A stretch of 10,962 nt of DNA from an uncultured Clostridium sp. (GTDB lineage: Bacteria > Bacillota > Clostridia > Lachnospirales > Lachnospiraceae), in the NCBI GenBank assembly GCA_900551225.1, contig URUZ01000165.1, positions 1 to 10,962 of the forward strand, written 5' to 3'. Positions 1 to 6,864 of this stretch are shown one piece after another. How positions within the stretch are numbered: the stretch's first letter is position 1; each line of letters starts with the position of its first letter. The notes under the pieces were generated by a model. That model did not search any database, was not told the origin of the DNA, and saw only the letters and a list, made by a program, of their open reading frames with translations. The translations under genes and the position numbers were made by a program.

Positions 1-580
1 GAAACTTGCAGAAAGATTAGGGGTAGAGTGCTATGATAAGCAGCTGTTGGCATTGGCTGCGAAGCACAGCGGGCTTTGTGAGGAGCTGTTTGAGAAACAC
101 GATGAGCGACCCACCAGCAGCTTTTTGTACTCCCTGGTTATGGATTCCTATTCCATGGGATACACAGCCTCCGGCTATTCGGATATGCCCATTAATCATA
201 AGCTTTTTTTGGCTCAGTTTGACACCATCAAGAAGCTTGCGGAAGAGCATTCCTGCGTGATCGTAGGACGGTGCGCGGATTATGCGCTTTCCGATTTTCC
301 CAATGTAGTGTCCGTGTTTATCACCGGCAATGACAGTGATAAGCTGGCCAGGCTTCAGGAGACCTACAATGTAGACGCCTCCAAGGCTAAGGATATCATG
401 ATCAAGACAGACAAACAGCGCTCCAGTTACTACAACTACTATTCCAACAAAAAGTGGAGCGATCCCAGAAGCTATGACCTGTGTATCAATAGCAGCGTGA
501 CTGGACTGGATGGAGCGGTGGATGTGATTGTGAACTTTGCTCAGGTGAAGCAGAGATGGATGGAAGAGAATAAGAAATAA
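1..580 (+). CDS. Cytidylate kinase-like family protein (5'-truncated by window edge)
   Basis: The reading frame is open from base 2 with no start codon of its own, so the N-terminus, including the expected glycine-rich P-loop, lies outside the window. The first visible residues (KLAERLGVECYDKQLL) match the stretch that normally follows the P-loop in cytidylate kinase-like proteins (Cytidylate_kin2 type). VIVGRCADYAL is the family's conserved core strand with the GR motif, and a Lys/Arg-rich lid-like region (AKDIMIKTDKQRSSYYNYYSN) leads into YDLCINSSVTGLDGAVDVI, also typical. About 192 residues are visible, so only some 10-20 are missing. Family members are P-loop NMP-kinase-like proteins of the cytosol; true CMP kinase activity is generally unproven, so the substrate is open. 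A strong terminator follows directly, so the gene is transcriptionally separate from the downstream cluster. Confidence 0.88.
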   Translation, partial: KLAERLGVECYDKQLLALAAKHSGLCEELFEKHDERPTSSFLYSLVMDSYSMGYTASGYSDMPINHKLFLAQFDTIKKLAEEHSCVIVGRCADYALSDFPNVVSVFITGNDSDKLARLQETYNVDASKAKDIMIKTDKQRSSYYNYYSNKKWSDPRSYDLCINSSVTGLDGAVDVIVNFAQVKQRWMEENKK

Positions 581-594
581 AGTTGTTATAATGG

Positions 595-642
595 GCTGTA
601 AAAAATGGAGTGATTTTACTTCATTTTTTACAGCTTTTTTTT
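595..642 (+). terminator. Intrinsic terminator after the cytidylate kinase-like gene
   Basis: A 17-bp stem (595-611 with 618-634, one G-U pair, 6-nt loop GATTTT) is followed at once by eight T residues (635-642). It starts 15 bases after the stop codon. This is a textbook Rho-independent terminator on the plus strand. Confidence 0.95.
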
Positions 643-666
643 ATTGGAGGGGGAGGAAAATGAAGG

Positions 667-716
667 GGTGGGCGCGAATGGTTTACGCGGACGTTTTATA
701 ACCATTCGCGCCCACC
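667..716. repeat. Perfect 17-bp inverted repeat with 16-nt loop, function unknown
   Basis: Bases 667-683 (GGTGGGCGCGAATGGTT) are exactly complementary to 700-716, with a 16-nt spacer (684-699) containing ACGCGGACG. A further G-T pair (666/717) is possible. No T-run follows on either strand, so it is not a normal terminator. It lies between the terminator of the upstream gene and the promoter of the PTS cluster, outside any likely transcript of either. It could be an interspersed palindromic repeat of the genome or a protein-binding site; the sequence alone does not decide. Confidence 0.85.
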
Positions 717-735
717 TGCGGGGCGAAAAAACAAA

Positions 736-781
736 AATTTACCGGAACAATATGCCTTATATAATTTACCGGAACCGGTTC
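736..781 (+). promoter_or_regulatory. Putative operator: 13-nt direct repeat plus 10-bp palindrome
   Basis: AATTTACCGGAAC occurs twice, at 736-748 and 763-775, with a 27-bp period. The first copy covers the -35 element; the second overlaps the end of the -10 and the predicted start site. The second copy also merges into a perfect 10-bp palindrome GAACCGGTTC (772-781). Position across the core promoter suggests a regulator binding site. The PRD regulator encoded in the cluster is the obvious candidate ligand, but that link is inference. Confidence 0.55.
738..765 (+). promoter_or_regulatory. Predicted sigma-A promoter of the PTS/aldolase cluster
   Basis: A perfect -10 hexamer TATAAT lies at 760-765, with a -35-like TTTACC at 738-743 (four of six matches to TTGACA) and a 16-bp spacer. 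Transcription would start near 772, giving a leader of about 54 nt before the EIIB start at 826. The weak -35 fits a promoter that needs an activator or is repressor-controlled. It is the only convincing promoter seen for the whole eight-gene cluster. Confidence 0.7.
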
Positions 782-825
782 TCCTATGATAAATTCTTAT
801 TAGCATAAAGAAAGGAGAGAGGTAT

Positions 826-1134
826 ATGAGGATACTGGCGATTACAGCCTGTACGGCGGGCATTGCACACACTTACATCGCTAAAGAGAAGCTGGAAAAT
901 GCGGCTAGGGAGCTGGGGGACTCCATTAAGGTGGAGACACAAGGGTCTATCGGCATCGAGAACCAGCTGACCCCGGAGGAGATTAAGGAGGCGGATGTGA
1001 TCATTATCTCAGCGGACATCCGTGTGGGGAAGGAACGTTTTGCCGGGAAACCAGTGGTGGAAATTCCCATCAGCATGGTGATGAGGTCTCCAAAGGGTGT
1101 ACTTGCAAAGATTCATGAGAAACTTGGTAAATAA
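826..1134 (+). CDS. PTS system fructose-family EIIB component
   Basis: A 102-residue stand-alone EIIB of the fructose PTS family, cytosolic. It accepts phosphate from EIIA on a cysteine and passes it to the sugar carried by EIIC. The N-terminal active site is visible as ILAITACTAGIAHTYIA: Cys9 is the phospho-acceptor and GIAHT is the family signature. The common form is CPTGIAHT, so this protein has T-A where P-T is usual. The C-terminal part (ADVIIISADIRVG..RF.GKPV) also fits the family, as does the length of about 100 residues. The ATG at 826 follows a good Shine-Dalgarno (AAGGAGAGAGG). It is the first gene of the cluster, 31 bases before the EIIC start, and belongs with EIIC (1166) and EIIA (5225). 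Actual sugar specificity cannot be read from the sequence; 'fructose' is the family name only. Confidence 0.93.
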   Translation: MRILAITACTAGIAHTYIAKEKLENAARELGDSIKVETQGSIGIENQLTPEEIKEADVIIISADIRVGKERFAGKPVVEIPISMVMRSPKGVLAKIHEKLGK

Positions 1135-1165
1135 GGGGTAGTCTCGAAAGAGGAGGGTTAACGTG

Positions 1166-2275
1166 ATGGGTAAAAGTAAATTTGAAATCAAAAAACATGT
1201 TATGACCGGTATATCATACATGATCCCCATTGTTGTATGTGGAGGTATCCTGTGTGCGCTGGCCAAGGGGTTTGGCGGATATGATATCGGCAATGCGGTG
1301 GAAGCAGGCGCAACACCATTCTCCAATCTGAATCCATTCTCGTGGCTGGGATTCTGGTGGAGTGTCAATAAATTAGGCTCCTATGCAATGGACTTTGCAG
1401 TTGCCGTTATGACGGCGGGCGTTGCGTATTCAATTGCCGGGCGTCCGGGTATTGTGCCGGGCATCGTCATTGGTTACTGTTCGGCCCAATCCAAAGCAGG
1501 ATTCCTTGGCGGGCTCTTGATGGCATTTATTATCGGAGCATTTGTCAACTGGATGAAGGGATGGAAATTGCCGAAATGGTGTGTCGGCCTGATGCCGGTT
1601 ATGTTTATTCCGGTAATATCCACTTTTGTATGCGGTATGATTTTTCTCTGTGTATTTTCTATTCCGCTGGCCTTTATCATGGACGTGTTCCAGAAGTGGA
1701 TCATTTCCCTGAATGGAGGAGCAAAAGCAGTGATCGGCGGTGTAATCGGGGCCTGTATGGGATTCGATATGGGTGGGCCGGTGAACAAGACAGCATCCAT
1801 GGCGGCCAACGCACTTGGTGCAGATGGAATCTATGGGCCAATGGCAGCGAAAATCATCGGCGGCATGACGCCTCCCATTGGCATTTTCATCGCCACAGTG
1901 ATTGCTAAGAAGAAATTCTCCAAGGTGGAAGTCGAGACGGCTAAGACCGCACTGCCCATGGGACTTTGCTTTATTACAGAGGGCGTCCTGCCGTTTGCGG
2001 CGGCAGATCCGGCCAGGGTAATTCCCAGTTCCATGATTGGCTCCGCAGTGGCCGGTGCACTTGCAGTGGGCTTAGGCTGTGAATCGGTGGCCGGACACGG
2101 TGGAATCTTTGTTGTGCCGATGATGACAAAACCTGTCTGGTTCTTAGTTGCGCTGGTCATTGGTTCTGTTGTGACAGGTGTTATCTATGCGGCGCTTAAA
2201 AAGCCGGAAGCGGAAGGCACGGATACAAAGGAAGAGGAAGATATTGACATTAATCTGGATATTCAGATTCAATAA
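1166..2275 (+). CDS. PTS system fructose-family EIIC permease
   Basis: A 369-residue polytopic membrane protein, the sugar channel of the EII complex. Hydrophobic segments are spread through the protein, for example SYMIPIVVCGGILCALA near the N-terminus, VMPVMFIPVISTFVCGMIFLC-like segments in the middle and VWFLVALVIGSVVTGVIYAAL near the end. Fructose-type EIIC motifs are FDMGGPVNKTA (about 200-210), GGMTPPIG, ITEGVLPFAAADPARVIPSSMIGSA and GHGGIFVVP. The C-terminus ends in an unusually acidic cytosolic tail (EAEGTDTKEEEDIDIN). Two starts are possible: GTG at 1163 or the adjacent ATG at 1166. The Shine-Dalgarno AGGAGGG at 1151-1157 lies 8 bases before ATG and only 5 before GTG, so ATG is chosen. 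The protein contains only the C domain; EIIA and EIIB are separate genes. Substrate identity is not predictable beyond the family. Confidence 0.94.
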   Translation: MGKSKFEIKKHVMTGISYMIPIVVCGGILCALAKGFGGYDIGNAVEAGATPFSNLNPFSWLGFWWSVNKLGSYAMDFAVAVMTAGVAYSIAGRPGIVPGIVIGYCSAQSKAGFLGGLLMAFIIGAFVNWMKGWKLPKWCVGLMPVMFIPVISTFVCGMIFLCVFSIPLAFIMDVFQKWIISLNGGAKAVIGGVIGACMGFDMGGPVNKTASMAANALGADGIYGPMAAKIIGGMTPPIGIFIATVIAKKKFSKVEVETAKTALPMGLCFITEGVLPFAAADPARVIPSSMIGSAVAGALAVGLGCESVAGHGGIFVVPMMTKPVWFLVALVIGSVVTGVIYAALKKPEAEGTDTKEEEDIDINLDIQIQ

Positions 2276-2290
2276 AGGAGAGATAAGACG

Positions 2291-3175
2291 ATGCTGGTTT
2301 CTATGAAAGCGATTTTGGATGATGCCAATCAACGGTATTACGGCGTCATGGCAATGAACAGTATTAATATTGAAATGGCCCGCGCCGGTATTATGGCAGC
2401 GGAGGAGGAGCACGCTCCCATCATCCTCCAATTTGGGCCGGGGCAGATGAAAAACCATGCGCATATGGAAGAGCTGCTTCCTGTCATTAAAGAATTGGCT
2501 GCCCGGGTACATGTGCCGGTGGCACTGAATCTGGATCATGGTTCGGATTTTTATGTGATTGCCGACTGTATCAACGCAGGATTTACCAATGTGATGTTTG
2601 ACGGTTCTTCTCTGCCATATGAAGAAAATGTGCAGCGCACGGCTGTCATCAGTGCAATGGCTCATGGAATGGGCTGCTCTGTGGAAGGGGAACTGGGCCA
2701 TGTGGGACAGGCTGCTGATTCGGATGACTCGGACCTGGATCTGTATACCAACCCGGAGCAGGCGGCGGACTTTGTGGAAAGGACCGGTGTGGACGCCCTT
2801 GCGGTTGCGATTGGCACGGCCCATGGAGCCTATCCCAAAGGCAGGATTCCAAAATTGGATTTTGAGCGGCTGCGCCAGCTGAAGGAAACGTTAAAGATGC
2901 CGCTGGTATTACACGGCGGGTCAGGCTCAGGGGAGGAGAACTTAAGAAGGGCAGTAGAGGGCGGTATTAATAAAATAAATGTATGTACAGACGCTTTTGA
3001 GGCAGGAAAGACCGGGATGCTTAAGTTGGCGGCAGAAGATCCAAAGGCAGATTATATGCATCTGTGTATGGCTGCCGAGGCGGGTATTAAGCAATTTGTA
3101 AAGGATTACATGATGGTGATCGGCTCTGCCGGACGCTATATCTATGGGGAGGCGAAGCAGTCCGGTAATGAGTAA
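2291..3175 (+). CDS. Class II (zinc-dependent) ketose-bisphosphate aldolase
   Basis: A 294-residue cytosolic class II aldolase of the Fba/GatY/KbaY/IolJ superfamily. These enzymes reversibly cleave a ketose (bis)phosphate or keto-acid phosphate to dihydroxyacetone phosphate and an aldehyde. Visible features are the N-terminal LVSMKAILDDAN, LDHGSDFY with catalytic Asp82 and zinc ligand His83, FDGSSLPYEENV, EGELGHVG, GTAHGAYPKG with zinc ligand His178, LHGGSGSG with zinc ligand His208 and the phosphate-binding loop, and INKINVCTDAF. All expected metal and catalytic residues are present, and the length is normal. The ATG follows AAAGGAGAGATAAG, 15 bases after the EIIC stop, so it is co-transcribed. 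Whether the substrate is fructose 1,6-bisphosphate, tagatose bisphosphate, a 5-dehydro-2-deoxygluconate phosphate (as for IolJ) or something else cannot be decided. The neighbouring IolC-like kinase makes a non-glycolytic substrate plausible. Confidence 0.92.
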   Translation: MLVSMKAILDDANQRYYGVMAMNSINIEMARAGIMAAEEEHAPIILQFGPGQMKNHAHMEELLPVIKELAARVHVPVALNLDHGSDFYVIADCINAGFTNVMFDGSSLPYEENVQRTAVISAMAHGMGCSVEGELGHVGQAADSDDSDLDLYTNPEQAADFVERTGVDALAVAIGTAHGAYPKGRIPKLDFERLRQLKETLKMPLVLHGGSGSGEENLRRAVEGGINKINVCTDAFEAGKTGMLKLAAEDPKADYMHLCMAAEAGIKQFVKDYMMVIGSAGRYIYGEAKQSGNE

Positions 3176-3188
3176 CTGATACAGAAAT

Positions 3189-3222
3189 AGCGGCAGCGAT
3201 ATGGGTATGATCTGCTGCCGCT
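3189..3222 (+). other. Intercistronic hairpin between aldolase and regulator genes
   Basis: AGCGGCAGC (3189-3197) is perfectly complementary to GCTGCCGCT (3214-3222), with a 16-nt loop. No T-run follows, so it is not a terminator. In the transcript it would sit just after the aldolase stop and directly before the first ATG (3224) of the regulator. A role in mRNA stability, or in lowering translation of the regulator relative to the upstream PTS and aldolase genes, is possible but unproven. Confidence 0.6.
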
Positions 3223-3223
3223 T

Positions 3224-5212
3224 ATGCTAAAAGCAGGTGAAATGTTGAAAAAAGATAAAAACGCATTATATTTCAGCCGAATATTAAAATGCCTCCTGGA
3301 TGGACAGACATGTGCAATCGTGCAGCTTGCGGATAATGTGGGATTATCAGAAAAAACAGTGCGTACCAAGATTGACCGGATGAATGAGTGGATGGGAAGT
3401 AAGAACTTTGGGATAATCCGAAAGAAGCAGGGCACAGGTGTCTGGCTGAATGCAACAGAGATGCAGAAGGATTGGATCAGAGAATACCTTGACCAGGAGG
3501 AGAGGCTGCCAGACCCTTCCGCCATGGCGACCCGGGACAGACAGCTGATCGGTAAGCTGCTCCGCCTGAAATCGGGCGAGATTATCACGCTGCAGCAGCT
3601 GGCAGAAAGCCTGTACCTAAGCCCGCCCACGGCAGCCAATATGCTGCGGGTGGTATCGCCGTGGTTTGAGAAGAGAAGCCTTAATATCTGCGCTGTGCGA
3701 AATAAGGGGATCAGGCTGACTGGCGATGAATATAACTATCGGATTGCTATTAAAGATTACCTGCTCTATATGATGACGGAAGTGATGGAAGCCCTGCTGG
3801 GCAATTATGCAGCCAGCATTGATATCTACCGGATACGAAGGATTATTGTCAATGCGGAAAATGCGTGGAGGATTGAGCTTGCCGACACATCATTTAACAT
3901 GGCGTGGATACTTGCCTGCCTGTCCCTGACAAGGAACCACCCGGAAGGGGAGCATCGCTTTGAGGAGAATCAGGAAGAAAATATTCAGCATTATGTGGAG
4001 TATTCCTTTGCAGAATCAATCTATCAGAGAATCGAGCGGGAGTTTCAGGTAAAGCTTCCACATCATGATATTGTTCTTCTTGCTATCCTCCTGGTGTCTG
4101 CAAAACGGATGAATACGATTCTGGACATCAACAGCGAAGATTATGCCAGACAATATGATGAGAGCCTGCAAAACTTTGTGAAGAAAGTGATTGATACCAT
4201 TGACTCGGTACTGGATGCCAATCTGGCGGAGGATGCAATTCTGTTCGAAAGCCTGCTGATCCATATGCGGTCGGCAATTTTTCGAATGAAATACTCTACC
4301 GCCACATTGGACAGCATCAGCAAGTATGTTAAAAATGAATATAAACAGACATTTCTGGCCACCTGGTCCACCAGCTATCTGTTTGAAGAACAGTATGGAA
4401 TTCAGGTGACTGAGGATGAGCTGGCGGAGATAGCCCTCTATATACAGGCGGCGTTAATCCGGCAGAAAAAAGAAAAGCCCCTGTCGGCAATCCTGGTCAG
4501 CCGGAAGGGGCAGGCCAGCAGCCAGCTTATGATGGAGATAATCAAATACAGCCTGCCGGAGATTACGAAGATCAAAGCAGTCAGCAACCATGATTTTTCC
4601 GCCAGGGAGTTTCCGGAAGCGGATCTGATTATCAGTACAACAAGCCCGCCGTCTAAGGACCGGCGGAGTGTACAGATCGGCGACCGGCTCACAGAGCGGG
4701 ATACCGAGGAGATCCGGGAGAAGATTCGGGAAATTAAAAGCATAAGGAAGAAACGGGGCTTCTGTTTCCACAATCTGTGCCATCAGCTGTTTGATATTGA
4801 CTTGATCTTTTTCCATCCTAAGGTGAAGGATAAGACAGACCTGATCACAATGATGGTGAAGAAGATGGAAGAAAGAGGCGATGTGACGGACCATTATCTG
4901 GAGAGCGTGCTGGAACGGGAACGCGCTACTACAACCAGCATTGGGCGCGGCATCGCGATCCCTCATGGAAACATGGCGGAAAGCAATGAAGCACGGATCG
5001 CCGTGGCAGTTCTGGATGAACCGCTGGACTGGTACGGAGAGCCGGTGGACATGGTATTTCTGTTGGGAATAAAGATGACCTCGAAATTTGAAATCATAAA
5101 GACGAAGCAGTTCTACAAGGATTTTCTGGTCCTGACAGAAAATGATGAGAATTTAGAAACATTGAAGCAGATAGACTCAGCATTGGAGATATATCAATTT
5201 TTTATTCGGTAG
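3224..5212 (+). CDS. PRD-domain transcriptional regulator with EIIB-like and EIIA domains (MtlR/ManR/LicR type)
   Basis: A 662-residue multidomain PTS-controlled regulator, cytosolic and DNA-binding. Domain order: HTH (about 12-75), second Mga-like HTH (105-166, with LAESLYLSPPTAANML as helix-turn-helix), PRD1 (about 195-297), PRD2 (310-412), EIIB-like domain (419-502) and EIIA domain (520-662). In the EIIA domain His581 in IAIPHGN is the expected phosphorylation site. PRD2 keeps His347 in SLLIHMRSAIFR, but the second expected PRD2 position reads ALYI instead of ALHI. PRD1 shows no clear counterpart of either histidine. The EIIB-like domain begins AILVSRKGQASS and lacks the usual phospho-cysteine. 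The start is uncertain: ATG 3224 has no ribosome binding site, ATG 3242 lies too close to AGGTG (3235-3239), and TTG 3245 is the best spaced. It is expected to activate the cluster according to PTS phosphorylation state; the target promoter at 738-765 is inferred. Confidence 0.9.
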   Translation: MLKAGEMLKKDKNALYFSRILKCLLDGQTCAIVQLADNVGLSEKTVRTKIDRMNEWMGSKNFGIIRKKQGTGVWLNATEMQKDWIREYLDQEERLPDPSAMATRDRQLIGKLLRLKSGEIITLQQLAESLYLSPPTAANMLRVVSPWFEKRSLNICAVRNKGIRLTGDEYNYRIAIKDYLLYMMTEVMEALLGNYAASIDIYRIRRIIVNAENAWRIELADTSFNMAWILACLSLTRNHPEGEHRFEENQEENIQHYVEYSFAESIYQRIEREFQVKLPHHDIVLLAILLVSAKRMNTILDINSEDYARQYDESLQNFVKKVIDTIDSVLDANLAEDAILFESLLIHMRSAIFRMKYSTATLDSISKYVKNEYKQTFLATWSTSYLFEEQYGIQVTEDELAEIALYIQAALIRQKKEKPLSAILVSRKGQASSQLMMEIIKYSLPEITKIKAVSNHDFSAREFPEADLIISTTSPPSKDRRSVQIGDRLTERDTEEIREKIREIKSIRKKRGFCFHNLCHQLFDIDLIFFHPKVKDKTDLITMMVKKMEERGDVTDHYLESVLERERATTTSIGRGIAIPHGNMAESNEARIAVAVLDEPLDWYGEPVDMVFLLGIKMTSKFEIIKTKQFYKDFLVLTENDENLETLKQIDSALEIYQFFIR

Positions 5213-5224
5213 GAGGATACCGTT

Positions 5225-5674
5225 ATGGCAGTGAAGGAGATTCTGGATCAACGGGTCATTGACCTGGACATGGAAGCCAGAACAAAGGATGACGTGATCA
5301 GATACCTGGCAGGACTTTTGAAAGCGGCCGGCTATATAGATGATTTAGGAGGATATGTGAGGGATGTGTATCTTCGGGAATCTGAGGGAATTACGGGAAT
5401 TGGGAATCACGTGGCAATCCCCCACGGCAAGTCGGACCATGTGGAGCGTGTGGGAATCGCGGTGGGGCGCACAAGGGAAATGGTGGAATGGGCTTCATAT
5501 GATGGGGAACCGTCAGATCTGTTTTTCCTTTTTGCTGTTCCGTCGGATTCCAAGGGGGCGAAAGACCATTTGCGGTTGATCGCGGAGCTGGCCAGCAAGC
5601 TGGGAAATGATGGGATTATGCAGAAACTGCAGACAGCAAAATCCTATGGTGAATTGCTGGAGGTATTTTCATAG
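5225..5674 (+). CDS. PTS system fructose-family EIIA component
   Basis: A 149-residue stand-alone EIIA (PTS_EIIA_2 fold), cytosolic. It takes phosphate from HPr on a histidine and gives it to EIIB. Active His67 lies in NHVAIPHGKSDHV, the family signature. LRESEGITGIGNHVAIPHG and the C-terminal LIAELASKLGN are also typical, and the length is standard. The regulator's stop codon (5210-5212) overlaps the AGGAGG that serves this gene, with ATG 12 bases later, so the two genes are tightly coupled. The regulator ends in a paralogous EIIA domain, so the cluster makes two EIIA-type phosphorylation modules from adjacent genes. With the EIIB (826) and EIIC (1166) genes this completes the transporter. 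Its separation from EIIB/EIIC by aldolase and regulator is unusual, but every module occurs once. Confidence 0.94.
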   Translation: MAVKEILDQRVIDLDMEARTKDDVIRYLAGLLKAAGYIDDLGGYVRDVYLRESEGITGIGNHVAIPHGKSDHVERVGIAVGRTREMVEWASYDGEPSDLFFLFAVPSDSKGAKDHLRLIAELASKLGNDGIMQKLQTAKSYGELLEVFS

Positions 5675-5688
5675 ACCGGGAGGTGGAC

Positions 5689-6864
5689 ATGGCAGACACA
5701 TTTATAACGCCAGGGCGGATTGTAAGCGGTTCAGGTGCATTATATAAGGCGTGTGATGAGGTGAAATGTCTGGGGAGCAAAGCGCTGATTGTCACAGACA
5801 AAACCATGCGGAAGCTGGGGAACCTGGATAAAGTCACAGGAATGCTTATGGATAACGGGATCTCCTATGCTGTGGAGGATGGAATAAACGGGGAACCGGA
5901 TGATGGGATGATTGCCCATGGGGTGTCCCTGTTTCAGGAAGAAGGATGTGATTTTCTGATCGCCCTGGGAGGAGGCAGCCCAATTGATGCGATGAAAGCA
6001 ATTGCAATGGTGGCAAAGGGAAAAGGGACGCCGGCGGATTACATAGGAAAAACGGTTTCGCAGAAGCTGTGTCCCATGGCGGCAATACCAACAACAGCGG
6101 GAACCGGTTCTGAAGCAACCCAGTTCACAATTATTACGGACCGGAGGACACAGGTAAAGCTGCTGCTGAAAGGCCCGGCGTTGATGCCGGATTTAGCAAT
6201 CATTGATCCAATGTTTACCATGACTGCCCCTAAGGGGGTGACAGCGGCGACAGGGATCGACGCATTAACACATGCAATCGAAGCATTTACTTCAAGGAAA
6301 GCCCAGCCCTTGTCCGACACCTTTGCAGTATCGGCATGTCAACGGATATTCGGGAACCTGAAAAGGGTGTGGAAAGACGGGAACGATGAAAACGGGCGGA
6401 TTCAGATGTCGCTGGCAGCATTGGAAGCCGGAATCGCATTCAATAATTCTTCCGTCACCATTGTACATGGGATGAGCCGGCCGGTTGGCGCGCTGTTTCA
6501 TGTGCCACATGGCATTTCCAATGCCATGCTGCTGACAGCCTGCCTGAATTATATTGTGGATGGCGCAGAAGCGCAGTTTGCACTTCTTGCCAGAGAATGT
6601 GGGCTGGCTCCTGAATCAGAGAGGGATGAGGCGGCGGCACATGCATTATTAATAGCAATTGATCAGCTTCTTACGGATATCCGCATCCCGGAGATTAGTG
6701 AGTATGGGATCGAACGGGAACATTTCCTGGAAGAAATTCCCAGAATGGCACGGGATGCAGCCGCATCCGGCAGCCCCTCAAACACCCGGAAGGGTATCAC
6801 GGTGGAGGCCATGGAAATGCTTTATGAGAAACTCTGGGAAGAGAAGAGAAGGGAAAAGCCATGA
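5689..6864 (+). CDS. Iron-containing alcohol dehydrogenase family protein
   Basis: A 391-residue group III (Fe-ADH, FucO/DhaT-like) NAD(P)-dependent dehydrogenase, cytosolic, which oxidises an alcohol or reduces an aldehyde or ketone. The nucleotide-binding loop is GGGSPIDAMKAIA, followed by IPTTAGTGSEATQFTIITD. Predicted metal ligands are Asp191 and His195 (GIDALTHAIEAFTS), His260 (IVHGMSRPVGA) and His274 (HVPHG); all four are present with family spacing. Four residues after His260, where FucO-type enzymes have a conserved active-site His (VHGMAH), this protein has Arg264. GTG at 5683 is a possible start, but it overlaps the Shine-Dalgarno GGGAGG (5678-5683), so ATG at 5689 is preferred. The gap to EIIA is 14 bases, and the stop overlaps the kinase start (ATGA). 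In this cluster it may process a sugar(-acid) intermediate or reduce the aldehyde released by the aldolase; the substrate is unknown. Confidence 0.9.
   Translation: MADTFITPGRIVSGSGALYKACDEVKCLGSKALIVTDKTMRKLGNLDKVTGMLMDNGISYAVEDGINGEPDDGMIAHGVSLFQEEGCDFLIALGGGSPIDAMKAIAMVAKGKGTPADYIGKTVSQKLCPMAAIPTTAGTGSEATQFTIITDRRTQVKLLLKGPALMPDLAIIDPMFTMTAPKGVTAATGIDALTHAIEAFTSRKAQPLSDTFAVSACQRIFGNLKRVWKDGNDENGRIQMSLAALEAGIAFNNSSVTIVHGMSRPVGALFHVPHGISNAMLLTACLNYIVDGAEAQFALLARECGLAPESERDEAAAHALLIAIDQLLTDIRIPEISEYGIEREHFLEEIPRMARDAAASGSPSNTRKGITVEAMEMLYEKLWEEKRREKP

Noticed and set aside
667..716. Inverted repeat as a second terminator
   Set aside because: No T-run follows on either strand, and a full terminator already lies 25 bases upstream.
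826..3175. Standard fructose (fru) or tagatose/galactitol operon
   Set aside because: No 1-phosphofructokinase, tagatose-6-phosphate kinase, GatZ/KbaZ or galactitol PTS is present, and the downstream kinase is IolC-like.
3183..3211. Internal promoter for the regulator gene (TATGAT at 3206-3211)
   Set aside because: The matching -35 position reads AGAAAT, far from TTGACA, and the -10 falls inside the intercistronic hairpin loop.
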